Source: Lachnospiraceae bacterium
GTDB taxonomy: Bacteria > Bacillota > Clostridia > Lachnospirales > Lachnospiraceae
Direction: 5' to 3'
Length of the DNA: 64,000 nt
Assembly: GCA_017620255.1 (NCBI GenBank)
Contig: JAFZQU010000037.1
Location: forward strand, 1 to 64,000
Position 1 is the stretch's first letter, and each line of letters starts with the position of its first letter. A program made the translations under genes and the position numbers. Of this stretch, positions 7,637 to 16,356 are shown piece after piece. The notes under the pieces are model-generated. The model was not told the origin of the DNA. It did not search any database and saw only the letters and a list, made by a program, of their open reading frames with translations.

Positions 7637-8527
7637 ATGAAAGTCAGAAAAGCCATCATTCCGGCAGCAGGCCTCGGGACCAGATTTCTGCCGGCAACCA
7701 AAGCACAGCCAAAGGAGATGCTGCCGATCGTGGATAAGCCTACGATCCAGTATATCATCGAAGAGGCGGTTGCCTCCGGGATCGAGGATATCATTATTGT
7801 AACGGGACGCAATAAACGTTCCATTGAGGATCATTTTGACAAATCCATCGAGCTCGAACTGGAACTCGAGAGAGGGAATAAACAGGAACTGCTCGAGATG
7901 GTCCGTGACATTTCCGAAATGGCCAATATCCATTATATCCGTCAGAAAGAACCGAGAGGCCTCGGACATGCGATCTTGACCGCGAAGCATTTTGTCGGCA
8001 ATGAGCCGTTTGCCGTGCTGCTTGGCGATGACGTGGTCGTATCGAAGAAACCCTGTCTGATGCAGATGCTGGAAGTGTTTGGCGAATACAAGACAACGAT
8101 CCTCGGCGTGCAGGAAGTGGCACATGAGGTTGTGAACAAATACGGGATCGTGGACTGCAAGAATATCGAAAACAACGTGTACAAAGTGCATGATCTGGTT
8201 GAGAAACCACGGGTCGAAGACGCGCCGAGCAACATAGCGATCCTCGGCAGATACATCATCACGCCTTCTGTTTTCTCTTATCTGGAGACACAGGATGCCG
8301 GAACGGGCGGCGAGATCCAGCTGACAGACGCCTTAAAACGTCTGGCAGCCGATGAAGCCATGTATGCATATGCGTTCAAGGGGCACCGTTACGATGTCGG
8401 AACGAAATGCGGATTCCTGCAGGCCAATCTGGAATTCTCCCTGCGGAATCCGGAAACGAAAGAGGAAATGCTTCAGTATATCAACAGGCTGCATGACAAC
8501 ATGGACGCCATGCTGTCATACGAATGA
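7637..8527 (+). CDS. galU: UTP-glucose-1-phosphate uridylyltransferase
   Basis: Makes UDP-glucose from UTP and glucose-1-phosphate for cell-envelope glycan and galactose metabolism. The 296-residue length is standard. The nucleotide-binding loop AAGLGTRFLPATKAQPKEML lies at residues 9-28; VLLGDDVV carries the metal-binding Asp and VEKPR follows in the catalytic core. GGGAGG precedes the ATG. Its stop codon abuts the stop codon of the convergent gene at 8528 with no terminator hairpin in between. Confidence 0.96.
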   Translation: MKVRKAIIPAAGLGTRFLPATKAQPKEMLPIVDKPTIQYIIEEAVASGIEDIIIVTGRNKRSIEDHFDKSIELELELERGNKQELLEMVRDISEMANIHYIRQKEPRGLGHAILTAKHFVGNEPFAVLLGDDVVVSKKPCLMQMLEVFGEYKTTILGVQEVAHEVVNKYGIVDCKNIENNVYKVHDLVEKPRVEDAPSNIAILGRYIITPSVFSYLETQDAGTGGEIQLTDALKRLAADEAMYAYAFKGHRYDVGTKCGFLQANLEFSLRNPETKEEMLQYINRLHDNMDAMLSYE

Positions 8528-9004
8528 TCATTTGATCGGCTTGGCGCCCAGTTTTTCCTGTGCGCGTTCAATGGCCATTTTGAAGCGGCTCTTCTTTTTG
8601 GGCTCAGCCGCGATGCTCTTGCCGTGCAGGCCCTTCACACCTGTGATGTAGATGCCGCTGACGGTTGCTTTGACTTCTTTTTTGACCGGAATGTCATCAA
8701 AGATCTTGTCATCGCACATTAAGGACAATACCTGCGGGCCGACCTTGGCTTTTACAATGGGAACCTTGGACCAGCGCAGATATTTGGGTGTCTGCTCGAG
8801 GACCATGGCCGGCAGGCCGGAATCCTTGATCTTCATCCGCTTTTTATCGATGATCAGCATACTGACCGTCTGTTTGGCGGCTTCGATCTGGGACTGCTGT
8901 TCATCCTGCTTCTTCTGCATCCTCTTGCCGAGGAAATACAGGACCACGAGCACGATGACCAGGATAGCCAGTATGATCAATAAGATAATGGATACTTTCG
9001 ACAT
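8528..9004 (-). CDS. single-pass membrane protein of unknown function
   Basis: 158 residues: one N-terminal transmembrane helix (about residues 5-25, almost all Ile/Leu/Val), a short coiled stretch (about 26-48), then a small cytoplasmic beta-rich domain with many Lys and Val residues, and a basic C-terminal tail. Domain not recognised. GGAGG sits 7 bases before the ATG. It is convergent with galU, end to end, so antisense read-through is likely. Conserved-looking hypothetical. Confidence 0.75.
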   Translation of the reverse strand: MSKVSIILLIILAILVIVLVVLYFLGKRMQKKQDEQQSQIEAAKQTVSMLIIDKKRMKIKDSGLPAMVLEQTPKYLRWSKVPIVKAKVGPQVLSLMCDDKIFDDIPVKKEVKATVSGIYITGVKGLHGKSIAAEPKKKSRFKMAIERAQEKLGAKPIK

Positions 9005-9111
9005 GTGTAACCTCCGGACTGCGCATCAATGCGTTTTTCGGTAATCATTCTAACATAGTAAGCAGGTTCTGTGCAAGATTGGAATCCTGCAGGGGGCGCT
9101 GCCTCCTCTTC

Positions 9112-9140
9112 TTGAATTTGCGCAGGTCCTGTGTTAGTAT
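9112..9140 (+). promoter_or_regulatory. promoter of the foldase-asnS operon
   Basis: TTGAAT, 17-base spacer, TAGTAT, about 30 bases before the ribosome site of the gene at 9173. Confidence 0.5.
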
Positions 9141-9172
9141 GTTCATTGTTTATGATTGATGAGGAGAGTAAC

Positions 9173-10234
9173 ATGCAAGCAAAAAAACGGATCATTTTAT
9201 GCATCCTTCCCGTTCTGGTACTGTGTGGCTGCGGCAGTTCCCGCATGAAGATCGAACCGCTCGACTATGTGGAACTTGGCGATTACAAGGGCCTGAACGT
9301 GACCAGGATGTCTACGGAGATCTCCGAAGAAGACCTGGATAAGCAGGTTGAACGGATGCTCAGTGCTTATGCGACAAAGGAGCCTGTCACAGACCGTGAC
9401 GATGTGCAGGACGGCGATGTCGCAAACATCGATTATGTCGGCATGATCGACGGCGAGGCGTTTGAAGGCGGCAGCGCGGTCGGTTTCGATCTGGAGATCG
9501 GATCGGGAACGTTCATCCCCGGTTTTGAGGAAGGACTGATCGGTGCAAAGAAAGGGGAAACCGTGGATGTACCCGTTACGTTTCCGGATGAGTACACCAA
9601 TAACCCGGCCCTGGCCGGAAAGCCGGCCGTCTTTACGGTGACCGTCAATGAGATCAGTAAAAAAGTCCTGCCGGAACTGACGGAGGAATTCTTAAGCGAG
9701 AAGACCGGCGGACAGTTTAAGAGCGTGGATGAGATCCGCGACTATTTCAAGACGCAGGCGACCGCTTCCCTGACCAGTTATGCGGACTCCGCGATGCATA
9801 CGCAGCTGGTCAACCAGGCGGTTGAGAATGCAACGCTGAAACAGGACATCCCGGAGAAATATCTGGAAGAGAAGAAGCAGGCCATGATCCGTACGGCAAA
9901 ATCAAACGCGGAAGCATACGGCAAGACCTACGAGGATTACCTGCATTCCTATCTCAACATGGATGAGGCGACGTTTCTCGAGACCATCGACAAGTCGACC
10001 ACCCAGATCGCAAAGCAGAGTCTGGTCATCGGCGCGATCGCAGAGACGGAAAACATCACGGTCAGCGATGAGGAACTGAAAGAAAAGATCGCGTCCACCA
10101 TGGCGGAATACGGCTATGAGAAGGAAAAAGACCTGTTTGAGACGGTCTCCAAAGAAGATATCCTAGATGACCTGCTGCTTGAAAAGGTACAGGATTTCCT
10201 GGCAGACAATGCCGTGATCAGTAAACCGGAATAA
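9173..10234 (+). CDS. trigger-factor-like foldase lipoprotein with FKBP domain
   Basis: 353 residues. The N-terminus is a lipoprotein signal ending in LVLCGC, so the mature protein is anchored outside the membrane. A trigger-factor-like segment ([12 protein letters not shown]) leads into an FKBP-type prolyl isomerase domain (about residues 85-165; [18 protein letters not shown] and [15 protein letters not shown]). The C-terminal half (about 170-345) is the helical chaperone part of trigger factor. It lacks the ribosome-binding N-domain. Probable role: folding of exported proteins, comparable to PrsA but with an FKBP rather than a parvulin. GAGGAG precedes the ATG. Confidence 0.88.
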   Translation: MQAKKRIILCILPVLVLCGCGSSRMKIEPLDYVELGDYKGLNVTRMSTEISEEDLDKQVERMLSAYATKEPVTDRDDVQDGDVANIDYVGMIDGEAFEGGSAVGFDLEIGSGTFIPGFEEGLIGAKKGETVDVPVTFPDEYTNNPALAGKPAVFTVTVNEISKKVLPELTEEFLSEKTGGQFKSVDEIRDYFKTQATASLTSYADSAMHTQLVNQAVENATLKQDIPEKYLEEKKQAMIRTAKSNAEAYGKTYEDYLHSYLNMDEATFLETIDKSTTQIAKQSLVIGAIAETENITVSDEELKEKIASTMAEYGYEKEKDLFETVSKEDILDDLLLEKVQDFLADNAVISKPE

Positions 10235-10268
10235 ACATATTCATTATAAAAAGAAGGCGGAAAGAAAC

Positions 10269-11660
10269 ATGGAACTGACATCGATCAAAGACCTTTACAG
10301 GGAAAAAGAAAAGTATCTTGACAAAAAAGTGACGATCGGCGGATGGGTCAGAAGTCTGCGTGACTCCAAAACATTCGGATTTATCGTCCTTGCGGACGGC
10401 ACGTTCTTTGAGCCGCTGCAGATCGTGTATGCGGATAAACTGGACAATTTTGCCGAGATCTCCAAGTGCAACGTGGGTACGGCCCTGATCGTGACCGGAA
10501 CACTGGTCGCAACGCCGGAAGCCAAGCAGCCTTTCGAGATCCAGGCGGATGAAGTGATCATCGAAGGTGCATCCACACCGGATTACCCGCTGCAGAAAAA
10601 GAGACATTCCATGGAGTACCTGCGTACCATCGCGCACCTGCGCCCCAGGACCAATACGTTTCAGGCGGTCTTTCGTGTACGTTCGCTGATCGCTTATGCG
10701 ATCCATCAGTTCTTCCAGGAGAGGGGCTTTGTCTATGTACATACGCCGCTGATCACGGGAAGCGACTGTGAGGGTGCCGGCGAGATGTTCCGCGTGAGTA
10801 CGCTGGATCTGAACGACCTGCCGCGTCTTGCGGACGGATCGGTTGATTTTTCACAGGATTTCTTCGGAAAAGAAACCAATCTGACGGTCAGCGGCCAGCT
10901 GAACGGCGAGACCTTTGCCATGGCGTTCAAGAACATCTATACCTTCGGACCTACGTTCCGCGCGGAGAATTCCAACACGACCAGACACGCGGCAGAGTTC
11001 TGGATGATCGAGCCGGAAATGGCCTTTGCGGATCTGAAGGATGATATGATCATCGCAGAGAGCATGATCAAATATATCATCCGCTATGTGCTGGAAAATG
11101 CGCCGGAAGAGATGCAGTTCTTTAACAACTTCGTTGACAAGGGACTTTTGGAGCGGCTTGAACATGTGGCCAACTCCGATTTCGGGCATGTCACCTATAC
11201 GGAAGCCGTCGATATCCTGATGAAACACAACGATCAGTTTGACTATAAGGTATTCTGGGGTTGCGACCTGCAGACAGAGCACGAGCGTTATCTGACAGAG
11301 CAGGTCTTCAAGCGTCCCGTATTCGTAACGGATTATCCGAAGGAGATCAAGGCATTCTATATGAAGCTGAACGAGGACGGCAAGACGGTCGCTGCCATGG
11401 ACTGCCTGGTACCGGGGATCGGCGAGATCATCGGCGGCTCGCAGAGAGAGGATGACTACGACACGCTGCTTGCACGCATGAAGGAGCTGGGGTTAAAAGA
11501 AGAGGATTATGCTTTTTACCTCGACCTTCGCAAGTACGGAACGGCAAGACATGCGGGCTTCGGACTCGGCTTTGAGCGCTGCGTCATGTATCTGACCGGT
11601 ATGTCCAATATCCGTGACGTGATCCCGTTCCCGAGAACGGTCAACAACTGCGAATTATAG
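10269..11660 (+). CDS. asnS: asparaginyl-tRNA synthetase
   Basis: Class II aminoacyl-tRNA synthetase that charges tRNA-Asn. 463 residues: an N-terminal OB-fold anticodon-binding domain ([19 protein letters not shown]), then the catalytic core with [21 protein letters not shown] (motif 2 region, split by the reader) and the C-terminal motif 3 [16 protein letters not shown]. It lies 35 bases after the foldase gene, probably in the same operon, and is followed by a terminator that overlaps the next promoter. Confidence 0.97.
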   Translation: MELTSIKDLYREKEKYLDKKVTIGGWVRSLRDSKTFGFIVLADGTFFEPLQIVYADKLDNFAEISKCNVGTALIVTGTLVATPEAKQPFEIQADEVIIEGASTPDYPLQKKRHSMEYLRTIAHLRPRTNTFQAVFRVRSLIAYAIHQFFQERGFVYVHTPLITGSDCEGAGEMFRVSTLDLNDLPRLADGSVDFSQDFFGKETNLTVSGQLNGETFAMAFKNIYTFGPTFRAENSNTTRHAAEFWMIEPEMAFADLKDDMIIAESMIKYIIRYVLENAPEEMQFFNNFVDKGLLERLEHVANSDFGHVTYTEAVDILMKHNDQFDYKVFWGCDLQTEHERYLTEQVFKRPVFVTDYPKEIKAFYMKLNEDGKTVAAMDCLVPGIGEIIGGSQREDDYDTLLARMKELGLKEEDYAFYLDLRKYGTARHAGFGLGFERCVMYLTGMSNIRDVIPFPRTVNNCEL

Positions 11661-11679
11661 TCAAAATTCGAAAAAATCA

Positions 11680-11708
11680 TTGAATTACATAACATCATTG
11701 CTTATAAT
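11680..11708 (+). promoter_or_regulatory. promoter of the NlpC/P60 hydrolase gene
   Basis: TTGAAT, 17-base spacer, TATAAT. The -10 box abuts the asnS terminator, so the predicted start near 11715 falls inside the terminator's first arm. Confidence 0.65.
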
Positions 11709-11743
11709 AAAAGCAGATCTACAGAGGGGTGGATCTGCTTTTT
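11709..11743 (+). terminator. asnS terminator
   Basis: AAAAGCAGATC, 12-base loop, GATCTGC followed by a T5 tract. RNA entering from asnS forms the full stem; RNA starting at about 11715 would lose the outer half of the 5' arm. Confidence 0.75.
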
Positions 11744-11764
11744 GTATGATAAAGGGAGTATAAG

Positions 11765-13021
11765 ATGAATAAGCGGGTTGTCTGTTTTCTGGCGGCATTC
11801 CTTGTAGGACTGTCCCCTGCGATGCAGGTATGGGCAACTGCCATTTCGGATGCCAAACAGCAAAAGAAAGAAACCGAAGCAAAACTGTCCAATGTACAGG
11901 CAGATATCGATGACCTGGAAGAGGGCATCGAAGAGACCGAGGCCGAGATCGAAGAGATCGACGGCCAGCTTGTCGTGTTGCTGATGACGGTAGATATCCT
12001 AAAGGGAGATATCGCCGATAAAGAAGTTGCCATCGCGCAGGCGGAGGCGGATTACGAAGCGGCGCTTGCCAAGGAACAGGCCCAGCATGAGGCGATGAAG
12101 CGCAGGATCAAGTTCATGTATGAAAAAGGTGATCCGACATATGCGCAGCTGTTCCTGCAGTCCCAGAGCATGGCGGATCTTCTGAACAAGGTTGATTACA
12201 CGGAAAAACTCTACGACTATGACAGAAAACTGCTGTTAGAGTACCAGTATACCAAGCAGGAAGTCATGGAGGCTAAGCAGACGCTGGAAGAAGAGAAGGC
12301 AGAGATCGAGGAAGTGGAAGCCGATCTGGAAGACCAGTCAGCCGAACTGCAGCGTCTGCTGGATGAAAAGAGGCAAACCGTAGAGGATTTCGATGCGCAG
12401 CTGAGTGCCGCAAAAAACAAGGCGAAGGAATATCAGAACGAGATCAAGGAACAGACTGCGAAGATCAAGCAGCTGGAAGCGGAGGAAGCGGCCAGAAAGA
12501 AAGCCGAAGCCGAGGCGAAACGCAAAGCGGAAGAAGAAGCGATGCGTAAGAAACTGGAAGAGGAGCGCAAGCAGAAAGACGCAGGTGATGGCGGCGAGAT
12601 CACCGTGGAAGACAATTCCGGATCGTCGCAGGAAGAAAAGAAGGAAGAGACACCTGCCCCGTCTTCTTCCGGCGGCAGTGCAAAGGGAAGAGAGATTGCG
12701 GATTATGCCTGTCAGTTTGTGGGCAATCCCTATGTGGCAGGCGGTACATCCTTAACAAACGGCTGTGACTGCTCCGGCTTTACCGGCGCTGTTTATTCCC
12801 ACTTCGGTATCTCGCTGCCGCGCAGTTCCTACGCGCAGTCCACTGCCGGACGGGAAGTCAGTGTATCGGATATGCAGCCGGGCGATATCCTCTATTATGG
12901 CGGACATGTCGGGATCTATGTCGGCAACGGCATGATCGTGCATGCATCCACTTCGGCGACCGGGATCAAATACAGCAGCGCCTATTACAGGACCATTATC
13001 ACGGTCAGACGGTTCGTATAA
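11765..13021 (+). CDS. secreted coiled-coil NlpC/P60 peptidoglycan hydrolase
   Basis: 418 residues. Signal peptide over about residues 1-26, a very long Glu/Lys/Ala coiled coil (about 27-270) resembling the PcsB/CwlO regulatory arm, a low-complexity linker rich in Ser, Pro and Glu (about 275-300), and a C-terminal NlpC/P60 domain. The catalytic Cys is in CDCSGF and the catalytic His in HVGIYVGNGMIVHA. Such proteins cut stem peptides during growth and division, often controlled by FtsEX through the coiled coil. Monocistronic or followed by guaA at 67 bases. Confidence 0.92.
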   Translation: MNKRVVCFLAAFLVGLSPAMQVWATAISDAKQQKKETEAKLSNVQADIDDLEEGIEETEAEIEEIDGQLVVLLMTVDILKGDIADKEVAIAQAEADYEAALAKEQAQHEAMKRRIKFMYEKGDPTYAQLFLQSQSMADLLNKVDYTEKLYDYDRKLLLEYQYTKQEVMEAKQTLEEEKAEIEEVEADLEDQSAELQRLLDEKRQTVEDFDAQLSAAKNKAKEYQNEIKEQTAKIKQLEAEEAARKKAEAEAKRKAEEEAMRKKLEEERKQKDAGDGGEITVEDNSGSSQEEKKEETPAPSSSGGSAKGREIADYACQFVGNPYVAGGTSLTNGCDCSGFTGAVYSHFGISLPRSSYAQSTAGREVSVSDMQPGDILYYGGHVGIYVGNGMIVHASTSATGIKYSSAYYRTIITVRRFV

Positions 13022-13026
13022 AATCA

Positions 13027-13055
13027 TTGACAAAGTCGGTCCAAGATACAACAAT
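13027..13055 (+). promoter_or_regulatory. possible guaA promoter
   Basis: TTGACA, 17-base spacer, AACAAT (4 of 6 matches), about 20 bases before the ribosome site at 13089. Plausible only. Confidence 0.35.
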
Positions 13056-13088
13056 AGAAGAAAAGATCTTGCAAAGAGAGGGTGCGAT

Positions 13089-14069
13089 ATGTCAGACAAC
13101 AAAAGACCGGATTCCATGGAACGGATCACAAACGAAACATTGGCAAATGCTTTTATCGAAGAACAGCTGAAGGCATTAAGGGAGCAGATCGGAGATCAGA
13201 AAGTGCTCTTGGCGCTCTCAGGCGGCGTGGATTCTTCGGTGGTTGCGGCACTGCTGATCAGGGCGATCGGCAAAAACCTGGTATGTGTACATGTGAACCA
13301 CGGGCTGCTCAGAAAAGGCGAACCGGAGCAGGTCATCGAAGTATTCAGGAATCAGATGGATGCGAACCTGATCTATGTGGATGCCACGGACCGTTTTCTG
13401 GACAAGCTGGCAGGTGTTGCCGATCCGGAACAGAAACGCAAGATCATCGGCGCGGAATTCATCAACGTGTTTGCCGAAGAGGCCGCAAAACTTTCGGGGA
13501 TCGCTTTTCTGGCACAGGGAACGATCTACCCGGACATCCTCGAATCGGATGGCGTCAAGGCACATCATAACGTGGGCGGACTGCCGGAAGAGATGCAGTT
13601 TGAACTGGTAGAGCCCGTGAAGTTTCTTTATAAAGATGAAGTCAGGGTAGTCGGCAAAGCACTGGGGCTGCCCGATGACATGGTATACAGACAGCCGTTC
13701 CCAGGCCCGGGACTCGGCGTACGCTGTGTCGGTGCGATCACAAGAGAACGTCTGGAAGCCGTACGGGAATCCGACGCGATCCTGCGCGAAGAGTTTGCCA
13801 AAAACGGACTGGAAGGGAAGGTATGGCAGTATTTCACGGTCGTTCCGCCCTTTACCTCCACAGGTATCCGTGACGGCAAGCGTCTCGATGACTGGATGGT
13901 CATCATCCGTGCGGTCAACTCGGTAGATGCAACCGCAGCGACGATCGAGGAGATCCCGTATCCGCTCCTGCATCATATCGTACAGCGGATCATCACGGAA
14001 GTACCGCACGTCAACCGGGTGGCTTATGACCTGAGCCCGAAACCGACGGCGACGATCGAATTCGAATAG
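13089..14069 (+). CDS. guaA: GMP synthetase ATP-pyrophosphatase subunit, lacking the glutaminase domain
   Basis: Converts XMP to GMP. At 326 residues it holds the ATP-PPase domain with the P-loop LALSGGVDSSVVAALL at about residues 38-53 and the C-terminal dimerisation domain (PFPGPGLGVR, and KPTATIEFE at the end). The class I glutamine amidotransferase domain (about 190 residues) found at the N-terminus of most bacterial GuaA is absent. AGAGAGGG precedes ATG 13089; the upstream frame has no glutaminase similarity. It either uses ammonia or pairs with a separate glutaminase, as in many archaea. Confidence 0.93.
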   Translation: MSDNKRPDSMERITNETLANAFIEEQLKALREQIGDQKVLLALSGGVDSSVVAALLIRAIGKNLVCVHVNHGLLRKGEPEQVIEVFRNQMDANLIYVDATDRFLDKLAGVADPEQKRKIIGAEFINVFAEEAAKLSGIAFLAQGTIYPDILESDGVKAHHNVGGLPEEMQFELVEPVKFLYKDEVRVVGKALGLPDDMVYRQPFPGPGLGVRCVGAITRERLEAVRESDAILREEFAKNGLEGKVWQYFTVVPPFTSTGIRDGKRLDDWMVIIRAVNSVDATAATIEEIPYPLLHHIVQRIITEVPHVNRVAYDLSPKPTATIEFE

Positions 14070-14081
14070 GAATCCCTTATC

Positions 14082-15410
14082 TTGCAACGCGAATTATTTG
14101 AAAACATGCCGGTACCGCGCGCTTATCTGAAAGTGTCGGTACCGGTCGTATTGGCCATGCTGATCGGCGTGGTCTACAATATGGTGGACACCTGGTTTAT
14201 TTCCATGACCGGCAATACCGATCTGGTGGCCGGGGTGTCCGTATGCGCGCCTGTCTTTGTCCTGTCCGTTGCGTTGGGTGATATCTGGGGACTTGGCGGA
14301 AGTTCTCTCATCTCCCGTCTTCTCGGACAGAAGAAGGACGAGGAAGCCGGCAGCGTATCTGCATTTACGATGTATGCCTCATTCGGAACAGGTCTGCTGT
14401 TCATGGCGCTTCTGCTTTTGTTCCGTACCCCCATCCTGCATCTGCTTGGCGCCAATGACGCCTCTTTTGCGCATGCCTCTGCGTATTTTTCCTGGATCGC
14501 AGTCGGTACGCCTTTCATTATTTTCTACCTGATCCCCAACAACGAACTTCGGACGGAAGGGTTGGCAAATCTCGGCATGTGGGGAGCGATCGCAGGATCT
14601 GTCGCCAATATCGCGCTGGATCCCCTGTTCATCTTCGGGCTGCATATGGGAGCTGCAGGCGCGGCACTTGCGACAACGCTGAGCAACGTTTTATCCTGTA
14701 CGCTCTATGTGCTGATCATCCGGAAGAAATGCAGGATCCTGACAGTCGATCCTGCGAAGATCAGAGTCAGCAAGGAGCACGCTATGGAGGTGCTCCGGAT
14801 CGGTCTTCCCGCTTCCGTAACAAATATCACGTTCAGTTTCAGTATGATGCTCACCAACCGTGTACTCGAATCGTTTGGAAATGACCGAATCGCTGCCATG
14901 GGGATCGCCATGAAGATCAATATGGTGTCCATGATGACGCTCATCGGTTTTGCTTTTGGCGGGCAGCCGCTGATCGGATACGCTTTCGGCAGCCGGGATG
15001 TGAAACGGTTTCGCGCGATCCTGCGTTTTGCCTATCTGTTCGAAGCTTGTCTCGGTGCCTGTTTTGCCGTGATCCTGTATTTTGCGGCACCGTTTTTAAT
15101 GGGCCTTTTCTTAGATGATCCGGCGGTTGTAGCCGCAGGGATCAGTATGATCCGGTTCATGCAGATCAGTTCGCTCCTGCTTGGCTTTGCGCTTGTGACC
15201 ACCTGTGTCTGTCAGGCCGTGGGAAATGCAACGGGCTCCTTCATCCTTTCGCTCTGCCGCCAGGGTGTTCTGTTCTTTGCCGCGATCATGATCCTGCCGG
15301 GTCTGCTCGGATTTACGGGCGTCCTGTTGGCACAGCCCGCTGCCGATCTGCTGACCGACATACCGGCCCTGCTGATCCTCCTTATGATCCTGAAAAAACA
15401 GAAAGCCTAA
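14082..15410 (+). CDS. MATE-family multidrug/metabolite efflux protein
   Basis: 442 residues with about 12 hydrophobic helices. The N-terminus fits the family (RELFENMPVPRAYLKVSVPV, then VYNMVDTWFIS and GLGGSSLISRLLG). MATE proteins export cationic drugs or metabolites in exchange for sodium or protons. The best start is TTG at 14082, 12 bases after guaA; the in-frame ATG at 14106 is an alternative that would lose the conserved ELFE segment. No clear ribosome site, so translation may depend on guaA. Confidence 0.9.
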   Translation: MQRELFENMPVPRAYLKVSVPVVLAMLIGVVYNMVDTWFISMTGNTDLVAGVSVCAPVFVLSVALGDIWGLGGSSLISRLLGQKKDEEAGSVSAFTMYASFGTGLLFMALLLLFRTPILHLLGANDASFAHASAYFSWIAVGTPFIIFYLIPNNELRTEGLANLGMWGAIAGSVANIALDPLFIFGLHMGAAGAALATTLSNVLSCTLYVLIIRKKCRILTVDPAKIRVSKEHAMEVLRIGLPASVTNITFSFSMMLTNRVLESFGNDRIAAMGIAMKINMVSMMTLIGFAFGGQPLIGYAFGSRDVKRFRAILRFAYLFEACLGACFAVILYFAAPFLMGLFLDDPAVVAAGISMIRFMQISSLLLGFALVTTCVCQAVGNATGSFILSLCRQGVLFFAAIMILPGLLGFTGVLLAQPAADLLTDIPALLILLMILKKQKA

Positions 15411-15426
15411 AGAAGCGGGTATATTG

Positions 15427-16311
15427 ATGAAACAGCGGACACTGAATACCTATCTGCGGGAAAAATACTGAAAGAAATTATACAAAGTTTCGATCAATGC
15501 AGGCTTTACCTGCCCGAACCGGGACGGAACGCTGTCCGGTCGCGGCTGTATCTTCTGTTCGGGAAGCGGGTCGGGTGATTTTGCAGAAGATCCTTCGTTA
15601 TCCGTTACGGAACAGATCGAGCGGGGGAAGCGGCGCATCGCTTCCAAACTGCCAAATGGCCCCATCGGCCTCATCGCCTATTTTCAGGCATATACAAATA
15701 CCTATGCACCCGTTGAAACGCTCAGAAAGGTTTTTACAGAGGCGATCGCCCATCCGGAAGTGGAGATCCTGTCCGTTGCGACCAGGCCCGACTGCCTTGG
15801 TGAGGATGTGCTTTCCCTGCTTAGTGAACTCAACGAACAAAAACCGGTATGGGTGGAACTGGGACTGCAGACGATCCATGAAAAGAGTGCAGCCTATATC
15901 CGCAGAGGCTATCCGCTCCCTGTTTATGACAAAGCGGTCACGGATCTGAAGGCACGCGGACTGGAAACGATCGTGCATGTGATCCTCGGACTTCCCGGTG
16001 AAACGGAAGAAGAGATGCTTGATACGGTCCGCTACGTCGGCGAGAGCGGTGTGGAAGGGATCAAACTGCAGCTTCTGCATGTCCTCCGGGGCACCGATCT
16101 GGCGGACGAATATCTGGCAGGAAAGTTTCAGTGTCTGTCCCTGGAAGCATATCTGGACCTGTTAAAAAAGGCACTCGATGTTTTGCCGCCATCCATCGTG
16201 ATCCACCGGATGACCGGCGACGGGGACAAGAAACTTCTGATCGCACCGGAATGGAGCAGGGATAAAAAGAAAGTGCTCAACCGGATTTACGGCCCCGGTG
16301 GCTTTTCATAA
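15427..16311 (+). pseudogene. radical SAM protein of the YhcC family, interrupted by one in-frame TGA
   Basis: Reading from ATG 15427 gives MKQRTLNTYLREKY, then TGA at 15469-15471, then KKLYKVSINAGFTCPNRDGT and the cluster motif ending GCIFC. Relatives read through without a break and usually carry Gly at the TGA position, so GGA to TGA is the simplest change. The rest (about 280 codons to 16311) is intact, with the SPASM-free C-terminus and LGLPGETEEEM. No start codon exists between the TGA and the Cys cluster. Either a fresh nonsense mutation, a read error, or read-through. Confidence 0.8.
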
Positions 16312-16356
16312 TCGTTAATATGTAGTAAGATATAATATCATAGGAGGCATGTGTAA

